Both the position numbers and the translations under genes were made by a program. Below, piece after piece: positions 56,401 through 64,000 of a DNA stretch of 64,000 nt. Source of the stretch: Rhynochetos jubatus (lineage: Eukaryota; Chordata; Aves; Eurypygiformes; Rhynochetidae); contig CM050653.1 of NCBI GenBank assembly GCA_027574665.1, positions 45,845,118 to 45,909,117 on the forward strand. Reading direction: 5' to 3'. Numbering within the stretch: the first letter of the stretch is position 1; every line of letters starts with the position of its first letter. Below the pieces are notes generated by a model. It made no database searches. It was not told the DNA's origin and worked only from the letters and a program-made list of their open reading frames with translations.

Positions 56401-59400
56401 TTAAAGAAATACTTCTAAAAGAAGTGTTCCAATGACAGACCATGAAGAGCACTTTATAAAAGGAGATTAATTATATCCTGAAAGTTACAAGTGTCATTGA
56501 GTAAGAGGACTGCTGTATAAAACACCAATACCTTCCTACTCAGCCACCCATTCGGGCTAGGCCTAGTCCTGAATTTCCAGCTGAGAACTGGAATTATTTA
56601 GCAATTATTTAGCTGAGCATAAATATTTAGAGACAGTTTCTGCTAACAAATCTTGCCTCCAGGAGCCAGGCCCATAACAATATTCTTGGCATTAGTTTTC
56701 CACATATAAATCAACCCCCTAACTTCACACCTTCCTTATTTCATTTTTACAATTTTGTAGAATATCCGGCCTGGTTTATTTATGTGGCGCTGCATCTAGG
56801 ATTCTCTATACGATGGCTGTTATTAGATCTAATTCTGGCTACATTGCCACCATTAAAAGCAGCCCTACAGTATTAAAACAAGAGACAGGAGACATAGGAT
56901 TCTTAGCAGCAGTGGTAAAAAGGGGAAAAAAAAATGTTTCTCTAGCTGAGGAAAGTACAGACAAACAAAATATCCTCCTTCCCCCCAAGTTCTGCCACAA
57001 TTCTCTGCATCACTTCCCTCTGTCCTACAGATAGATAGAAACCAGTCAGTCAACTGATTCCCCTTGGGGGACCATCAAAGTGTAGGGGGGACTAACTCTG
57101 GTAATTTAGGTGCTTATCAAGCCTGTGGACAGGGAAAGCCTGACTCCGGCTGGAGGAAGCAGAAAGCAGCTGGGGCCTGGCGGCTACCCCTGCCCTCTGA
57201 GATTTGCCTTTACGAAAAGAAAACCCAGTGAAAACAGCTCAACATTTGCAGCTCCAGATGAATGATGTTGTAAGAGACTGAAGAAGTCTCTTAGGCCAGG
57301 ACAAAGATTTCCTGCCTCTAGTGGCTCAGAGGGATCTGCCGGAGGTGAGGGTGGAGGATCGGTGTGGTCTGCAACAAACCCGCAACCAGCCTCCCTCCCT
57401 CCTTTCACCACTGAGATGGGTTTATTGGAGCAACATTACAGCAACTTGGTTACGGTGGGACATGAAAATATTCCTCACTGCTTAAACTCACTTTAAATGC
57501 ACCACTGATGGCACAGCTTTTTTTATTAAACTGTACAGAACAAAAATTCAGGGGCATCCTGAAGTTATTCACTGCGTCTGCTGCAACCTAGATATTTTCT
57601 TCCTCTGTGGAAAAGCACGTTTTTTGACAGCAAGACCACAGTGCTCCAAAGAAAATGGGGTATTTGCTTTGTTTTGGTTTTTTTGCACTTTTCACATACA
57701 AATGTCACAAGTTCACTACTGCAGTTTCCTAGAGGGGGGTGTGAAGCCTACAAATGGAAATGACCTTTGAGGATGGTTGTTTAACTGCTACGGGTGAGCA
57801 TTGAACCGGCAGGGAGAACAGTATCCACAAGAAACAGCCCTTGGATACAGGTGGTTTGCCTGTCCCTCATGTGGGAACAGCACTACTTTCCTCAGCATAA
57901 AAGCCAGTCATGTTTAAATACATGACTCTTCAGGCCATTCCAAGGTCACATGTTGTGTCAGGGAGAGAAAGAAGCAAAAAAGACCCCAAGCCAGCCTCTT
58001 CTACATGTGCTTTGTTGAAACGGCTGTTTCACACTGCTATAGCTTGAACCTTGCCATTCCAGCACACTTCAATTTGATGGAAATGTGCCCCAACAAAGAG
58101 CTTACCAGTTTTCAAGTCTAAATGGAAAAGTAGCAATAGCGGCAGCATCACAGCTGAGTTCTCTATAGATGGTAAATAAATCATGGGAACAACAATCCCC
58201 AATTTCGCATTAATTGTTTGGAAATCTCTACAACATCAAACATTTTGTTAAAAATCTAGAAAAAAATCTGCATGGCTCTTTTGTTGTTTTTGTTGTTGTT
58301 TTGCTTTAAAATGATTTATTCTAAATACAGCTTAACATGCAGATGACTGGTTTGAGACTAGTGGATTTCTTCAAGACAGGAAAAACCCCCTGCAGTAACG
58401 ATTTGTATGAAGATGTCAGCAGAGAGGTTATTTAATTACAGAGATACCTGGAAGAACACTTGGCTCTTGCACACAGATGGGGAAAGGCAGGCCTTGGGTT
58501 GATCCAACCAATTTGCTTCTGTTGGACTCAGTCTGGGCAAGAGTATTTTTCAAATCAGAGTGGAATAGTCCCTCACTGACTATAAGTCATTGGAGGATGA
58601 ACGATAAAACAACTCTGAAGTCCCTCACAAAAGACTCAAAGAAGTTAATGACTTGCTAGGATTTGTTGTTTTCCTTTGCTAGTGTGACATTCAGAAAGGA
58701 AGAGTCAACCTAAACACAGTTTCTTAAGAACCACTGTCTACGCTCATGTTGCACTTTGACATATTCAGCCTGATATTGCACTTGTCCTCTTTTTTTCTTT
58801 TTTTTTTTTTTTTTTGTCTGGCTGATTTATTTGCAATTCAAACCCATAGCTAATTACTGCCCAGTAACAACATTTCCTTTTTTACACAGCAATTGCTTTC
58901 CATATTTTGGCTTTCCATTGAATTTCAATGTTCTGGATCACTTGCCTCTATTGTTCTGTCTGAGCTACTGTTTCTCCCCACACTGAATCCCTTAATGCTG
59001 TTTTTGACGATGCTTCTAGCCTCTCTATAGCCTATTGTAATTTTTCTATCTTCACTCAGATTTGCAACTTCTTTTGACTTTGTATCATCTGACCATGAAT
59101 TACATTAGCATATTATTTCTTTCCTCTTCCAAATTTGATGCCTAACACCAGCTCCTTTGTGTTGAAAACAAAGAAGTAGTTAAAATATAACTCTTCGACA
59201 TGTTAATAAAAGCTATCACAGGATTTCCCTAATTTATTCCTAGCAACTACCTGGCCCATATTAATAGGTTCACCTAAAAGTTAGGCTTTTATAGTCCAAT
59301 CCTTCCCCAACACTTTGCAAAAGAAAAACCCAAGCAAAATACATAAACAACAAAAGAAAAGTCATTAATTTTCTTTACAGTTCTGACTTTTGCCCTGATT

Positions 59401-61040
59401 CTTGCCCATGTCCCTCATTTCTGGCTAAATTCTTAATGGTGAAGTGGAAATAAAAAGAAAGCAAATTGCACTATAGGCTGTAGTGCTGACTCACTGCTCT
59501 CCTCCCACTCCTTTCAGCTGTGCCTGTTCCAGATAGATGGCTTCAAAATCAGCCTCTGGGGGTTGGTAATTATGGGAGATGTAGCAACGGGACGTGGGGA
59601 CACGAGTGGTAGTAAAGGCTGGTTTTGGGGGTGGGGGAGGTTTTCTGCAGTTATTAAAGGTTCTAAAATAAACTGAATATTCCTTTCAAGTAAAGAATTC
59701 TGGACCAATTTTCTTCCAATATGTAGCATTTTAGGTATCTAGTAAGACGAGAAGGGATTGTGGGTTACTTAAATCCCTGAAGAAAAATGTTGAGAACAAA
59801 GTTACTACATCTGGGAAATACTTTTTCAGAGAAATTGAGCATAAAACAAATGATTTACTAGTTATCCTTAGCTTAAGTTGCTTTTAGTGCAAGCAGCCAT
59901 ATTGTATTAAGGGAGCTTTTGGTATGACTGTAAGATGTGAGTTTATAACTGTGCTGAAATTGAACTGCATTTTAAATCTTTATGAGATAGTATTAAAGAT
60001 TCACTGATATCAGAATATCTACCATCTGGGCTATACTCTACTAGTTGGGAAATGGCTATTTATTGGAGCCTCCAGGTCTATTTTAACCTGCCATCGGCTG
60101 TAACACCTGTTCCCCAGGCCATTTTGTGGGCACTAATGTCCCTTCCTACTCTCATGGTGTTGCACAGGCAGCAAGGAATGAAATTCAGACATCATGTTCT
60201 CCTGGAAGTATAACATGCTCCTCAAAGCTTCTTGCTCCTACTCTAGCAGCAAATCCCAAAGTTAATGCAGCCAACTCTGCAATACCAACACGTGCTTCAC
60301 AACATATCCTGTAAGTAACAAAGGTGTTTAGAAAAAATACCACTGATTAATAAAACTTTTTCCTTCACTACCAGTCTGCCTGCAAATCAGTTGGTGACAT
60401 GAGCCAACTGTGTCTTGGCTGCCCGTTGCATCCAATAATGTACGGCCCCAGTGTGGGTAGGGGACTGTAATTCACTTGCGGGACTCTGCTGATGTCAGAC
60501 AGCGCCTGAGCAGTTTATGAACAGCAGCAGAGCCTTGAGAGTGAATTATGGCCCTGCATTCACTCCTAGGACATCTGTTGTTGTTCAATATAGAGTATAC
60601 TTTCTGTAAATTAAAAAAAAAAAAACAAAAAAAAACCCACAACAAACCAAACCAAACTGCACTACTTCACCCAGTCTTCGGTTTCCAAAAAATCTTTTCT
60701 CTTTTTTTTTTTTGCCTTTTATTTGAAACCAAGCTGATCCACAGGAAACCTGAGGTTTGCCATGGTATTTTCTTGCCAAAGTCACCATTACCATTATAAT
60801 CTTCTTATTCAGGGACATCTTTTCAAGTTTATGGTAGCCTTGTATCACAGGCGAGAGGATGGTTTCTCATTCATGCTTATGTATGCATAACCTCTACAAA
60901 GCCAAATTCTAACTGAATCAGTTTAAAGACATTGTTATCTGAAAAATATCACTTCCGATCAATTTTCATGTATTTTGCCTAATCTCATTGTAAAGGAGTC
61001 TTCTGATGTTGCTTTAATTCTATTTCTATAGTAGGTACAG
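47401..61040. other. Intergenic DNA between the two palindromic repeats
   Basis: No gene, RNA gene or further recognisable LINE is seen. There is a T18 run at 58798-58815. A CTCF-like sequence lies at about 48384-48400. AT-rich, TAAT-rich stretches at about 49540-49690, 54690-55170 and 56340-56520 look like candidate regulatory DNA. Open frames are all short and unrecognised, including 48972-49331 on the minus strand (119 codons). Confidence 0.7.
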
Positions 61041-61146
61041 TTGCACTGGGGTAAATCTGAAGTAATCTGGTGCATTTAGTTTCCTTGCCAATACAAGTGA
61101 CTCAAATCCTTGGAGTCATTCCAGTTTTTCAGAATTTGGCCCAGAG
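61041..61146. repeat. Old palindromic interspersed repeat, copy 2
   Basis: The segment contains GCACTGGGGTAAATCTGAAG near 61043-61062 and, further on, GGAGTCATTCCAG and CAGAATTTGGCCCAG. These words occur in the same order in the family I associate with copy 1 at 47339. The copy is more diverged in its middle. It ends about 170 bp before the hairpin at 61318. Confidence 0.55.
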
Positions 61147-61317
61147 AAGCTAGTTACAGCATGTGACATCAAAGAGGCGTTTGTGAAAAACTTTGTTAAA
61201 TGTTCTATTTATGAACATTTCTGGCCATGTGTCATGTTTTCTGTAGGTTTCCCCCCTCCTCCTATTTTATTGCTAGGGACATTTGCCTGAAAACAGACTA
61301 TTTGTTACTTAGCAAGT

Positions 61318-61463
61318 TCATTTGCTCCTGCTGCTTATTCCTCACTTGAAGTCACTCCTGTGATAGTGGCATCATAATTAGTTGCTCTGGAGATGATTAT
61401 GATGTCACAGAGGACTGTGTGTTATATGGCTGCAAGTGATGAATAAGCAGCAGGAGCAGATGA
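61318..61463. repeat. 146-bp nested inverted repeat (hairpin), origin unknown
   Basis: Outer arms 61318-61354 and 61427-61463 are inverted copies matching at 33 of 37 positions. The first 31 positions match at 29. A second inverted pair, 61366-61380 with 61394-61408, matches at 13 of 15 and encloses a 13-nt loop. In a + strand transcript, three of the four outer or inner T/C and G/A differences I checked next to long matches become G-U pairs. It could be a fossil MITE-like DNA transposon, an anciently exapted palindromic repeat or a transcribed structured RNA. I recognise no family. Confidence 0.8.
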
Positions 61464-64000
61464 TCTCTCAAGCAATAAAGACCACGTCTTTATGAAAATA
61501 TCCCTGGAAACAGAAAGGCTGAAATTCTATATTAAAGCAATGGAATAGTTTCCAGTATGTCAACACTTTCCACAAAATAGCAGTGTTTCTTTGGGGAAGG
61601 GTGAAGTTTTGAAGAAAGGGCTTACATCCTTCTTATCATCTATGTGCATCACTTTAAAACTACTTTTGAAATATTTGGCCTTCACCTGTCCTTAGTGAAT
61701 TGCAGAGAGAATAAGTGAGTTTTACCTATCAACAAAGGGATGATGTATCATACATAAAATAGCACATTCACTTCTGATGGTCAGTGACCCCTTTTCCCAC
61801 CTCTCAGTCAACACAGAAAAGAGTAAATTAAGCAAGCACTGACACACAACCCAAATTCCACTGCTGTCCTGCTCCAGGAAGGAGGGTCTTTGCCAAAGGG
61901 GTGTCCTGCTGGCCAGGGAAGGTGGGATCCACACACAAAACACCCTGTGCCTAGACCAGAGGCTCCCCGCTTCCTTGCACAGAAAACTGTCTTCCTACCA
62001 GACACTTCTTGTCATCTCCAGAAATCTCCTTGTTGGCACAGTGCTCTCACCTTCACAGCTCTTCTTGGGTCTGTTCTGGCTCAAGGAAATAATTCATCGC
62101 TCTCCTTTCCCTTTTTAACCTGCTCTATTCTCACCTCTACCTTCTTCCCAGCTGCCTGCAATGGACAGGAGGCAAAACCAAGGAAGACCTAGTGCAGGGC
62201 ACTTACATAACTATAACTTACATAAGGCCTAAAAAAGACACATTTCTAAGAGACATAGTAGAAGACCTTGCTTGCTTTCTATTCACTTGGTTTAGATCCA
62301 CCTGCATGCTACAGTTAGTTACCCTCTCTAATCCCCTAAAACCCATAGGTATATTTGCCAGATAAGACCTTATCTCCAACCCACCTCCACAGCATTTCAC
62401 TATTCCCAAATATCAAAGCTAATGAATTAAGCACTACTAAAAAAGAAGGCTTTAGTTTATTGTTTCATACATTCAGTGTTGCTCTTTTTATCTCATTGGT
62501 TAATCTAACTTAATCTAGTGGGACAAAAAAAATCTGCTTGGCGCCACAATATACAAGAGAATGCTTTTCCTACTCTGACTACAAAGCTTGCTGTTTAATT
62601 GTACAAATATTTGTGGGCTTGGCTAAGGTGAGCACTAATTTGTTATTTTAGCAAAAAGCTTCAAATAATTTAGAATGTGCTAAGAAAATATTCACTGCTT
62701 TTTTGCAAATAGCAACATGCTAAATGTTTAAGAGAAGCTACCATGCTACAGAAAGGACTCTGCAAGTAGATGCTTGCAAAAAAAAATAAAAGGTAAAATT
62801 TTCAGAGGTTATTTTCTGGTATGTTGAAAAATACAGCCTGCAAGAACCTGCCTTGTGGGCAAACATTCTCACTATGTCCCTAGTTATTTATTTTAATTAG
62901 TGTTTGGGCCTTTTTTAACCTCTGATGGGGGTTTTTGTTTCAGAGGGCTTTGCCCTTCTGGTCTTCAAGAAGAAAGGAATCTGGTGTTGCAAAAATAAAA
63001 AGGTGGCAATGGAGGATATGCACAGTCCTGTCACCAGGCAAATGAGGACCCACTGAATTCCAATAAATACCCCTGGCCCTTAAGGAGAGGAACTTCAATA
63101 AATCTCAGCTTCATCCTGATTACAGACCACACCATAAGTGATAATTTACAGCAACGCTTGGTGAGATCAACAGCTGCATGCAAGGAGAGTTTCCCTGGGA
63201 GTGTCCCCCTTGCCAGGCAGGGTGGGCCCAGCAGCATGGCTGCTGCTGAATAGCAGCGAGTGCAGGGAGGCATCAGGGCCGTGACATGCTGAGCAGGCAT
63301 GTCCTCCCACTCACTTGCATCAAGTCACGGAGCTGCAACCCATCTGCCAAGATGCTTTTTGGCAGCCGCGAGGGGCCTCTAGGCAATTCCTTCTGAAATG
63401 TTTAAACCCTGGCGTAAACTCCAAACCTGGAAATCTAAGCGAACGCATGACTTGGGTGCACATGGAGCACCCTTTTTCCACCTCACACACAATGAGTTAA
63501 GAACATCTGTTTAAGGAGAGGGGAACAAAAAATAGAAAGAAAATAGGAGCATATTAATCATCCACTATGGCTAACTACCAGCCTCCAGAGCACGCTGGCC
63601 ATAGTCCAAGCTTTCCCTCAGCAAGGAAGAATGACAGCATGGGTGACAAGTCACTGCTTTCCTCCTCTGGCCCACTGACCCTCATGGAGGTGCAACATTT
63701 CCACAGCTGTCATGCTCTGGGGTCAGGCTTTACTGCCTCAGCCAAGAAGTCACTGGTCATGATCCCATTGCTCACCCCGCTACGGCTGCTCACCTTATTT
63801 GCTACCTGTTGCTCTCACTACACGGTCTGCCATGCAGCTCCCCAGAAGCCCCACGCTGCCAGTGTGTCCTGCACCATGCATTCTCTCTGGTAAAAGCGAT
63901 TCCCCAGTTTACTGGTCTTAACGCCCAAGGGCCCAGTTTCAGGGCTGCCTTTGCCTCCCTGCACCTCAAAGCTGCACACATGTGGCGTTATGCTGTGGTG
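61464..64000. other. Intergenic DNA to the right edge
   Basis: No gene or mobile element is recognised. The last 1 kb is somewhat richer in G+C than the preceding sequence. The open frame at 63567-63893 (108 codons) has no recognisable domain and no splice or promoter context. Confidence 0.7.

Noticed and set aside
57305..57330. Second CTCF-like sequence (TGCCTCTAGTGGC)
   Set aside because: It lacks one base of the core relative to the usual TGCCCTCTAGTGG form.

Overview
The window is nuclear DNA from a vertebrate, most likely a bird. It carries the 3' end of SATB1 (special AT-rich sequence-binding protein 1) on the + strand, followed by about 32.6 kb with no recognisable gene. The bird call rests on a decayed CR1-type LINE in the downstream region, the absence of recognisable Alu/B1/L1-type repeats, and a SATB1 protein that is close to, but not identical with, the mammalian one as I recall it. 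Nothing looks bacterial, viral or plasmid-like.

Layout of the gene part (1-31,360). The window opens inside a SATB1 intron. Coding exons follow at 4335-4490 (linker plus first half of the second CUT domain) and 26210-26413 (rest of CUT2). A cassette exon of exactly 96 nt lies at 26917-27012, and the terminal coding exon at 29636-30121 holds a polyglutamine tract, the atypical homeodomain and the acidic C-terminus. All these junctions are phase 0, so exons can be skipped or included without a frame change. A 21.7 kb intron splits CUT2. The 3' UTR starts at 30122 and most likely ends near 31350-31362, after an ATTAAA and before a GU-rich stretch; earlier AATAAA signals suggest alternative polyadenylation.

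Layout of the downstream part (31,360-64,000). No exon, tRNA, rRNA or convincing protein gene is visible. By comparison with mammals (from recall), this should be the gene-poor interval between SATB1 and TBC1D5. It holds one truncated, frameshifted CR1 copy (about 39393-39835), an AT microsatellite, two copies of an old palindromic repeat (about 47339-47400 and 61041-61146), and a 146-bp nested hairpin at 61318-61463. Several AT-rich, TAAT-rich stretches look like candidate conserved regulatory DNA.

The most useful observations are the 32-codon cassette exon, a possible intronic polyadenylation signal just after the weak donor of the second CUT2 exon (it would give a SATB1 without its homeodomain), the hairpin at 61318-61463, and a RUNX/GATA motif cluster in the large intron. 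All were read by eye; no alignment or search was run.
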